Origin: Haloarcula laminariae
GTDB taxonomy: Archaea > Halobacteriota > Halobacteria > Halobacteriales > Haloarculaceae
Direction of reading: 5' to 3'
DNA length: 64,000 nt
Assembly: GCF_025457605.1 (NCBI RefSeq)
Contig: NZ_JAMZFY010000004.1
Span: forward strand, 37,937 to 101,936
The first letter of the stretch is position 1. Every line of letters starts with the position of its first letter. A program made the translations under genes and the position numbers. Below, piece after piece: positions 63,943-64,000 of the stretch. The notes under the pieces are model-generated. The model searched no databases and had not been told where the DNA came from. It saw only the letters and a list, made by a program, of their open reading frames with translations.

Positions 63943-64000
63943 CTGACTCGACGACCAGTAGTCGTCGATAGCGGCTGTTCTCTCGGAATTTGCGTCCCAC

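Overview
The window reads as a haloarchaeal accessory region, most likely a megaplasmid or an integrated-element-rich part of a chromosome. The evidence is the strongly acidic proteins, archaeal promoters (BRE/TATA about 26 bases before the start codon, several apparently leaderless), a TATA-binding-protein homologue, CetZ/FtsZ-like and Bat-like HTH proteins, Trk/Usp clusters typical of Halobacteria, and a Tat lipoprotein. No rRNA, tRNA or CRISPR array was seen. There are four site-specific recombinases (two tyrosine, two serine), two ParA systems, one IS4-type transposase and one IS200/IS605-like end scar.

Layout. 0-10.5 kb: a minus-strand operon of tightly coupled genes resembling an archaeal conjugation (type IV secretion-like) module: pilin-like protein, secreted envelope protein, Tat lipoprotein, VirB6/TrbL-like membrane protein, VirB4-like ATPase, then two small proteins. 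It is separated from a tyrosine integrase by an AT-rich, palindrome-rich intergenic region. 11-14.6 kb: two metabolic genes, a class II HMG-CoA reductase and dihydroxy-acid dehydratase (ilvD). 14.9-20.2 kb: a winged-helix regulator, an IS4-superfamily transposase, and a partition locus (ParA plus an overlapping acidic partner and a repeat cluster). 20.3-35.3 kb: a potassium island with two TrkH, three TrkA, an Lrp-RCK_C fusion, an APC permease fused to Usp domains, several Usp proteins and a DHH phosphoesterase. Part of it is a mirrored Usp-TrkA-TrkH module. A truncated TrkA/Usp gene there ends at an IS200/IS605-like scar.

35.5-37 kb: an HTH protein and a serine recombinase. 37.2-45.1 kb: the most striking locus, a four-gene coupled operon encoding an AbrB-like small protein, a giant nuclease-methyltransferase (type IIG-like), a RapA/DrmD-like SNF2 helicase and a divergent TATA-binding protein. 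It looks like a restriction-type defence system carrying its own TBP. 45.2-54.1 kb: small zinc and membrane proteins, SufB, a candidate structured RNA, SelO, heme-copper oxidase subunit I, a Bat-like regulator and a CetZ/FtsZ-like GTPase. 54.1-64 kb: plasmid-type genes, namely a CoiA-like nuclease, an integrase with a small partner, ParA with a 34-residue partner, an HTH/partner pair, origin-box-like 23-bp repeats, a resolvase and several small haloarchaeal proteins.

Functional assignments come from motifs read by eye. No database search was possible, so family names for the less typical proteins are inferences and are marked as such.
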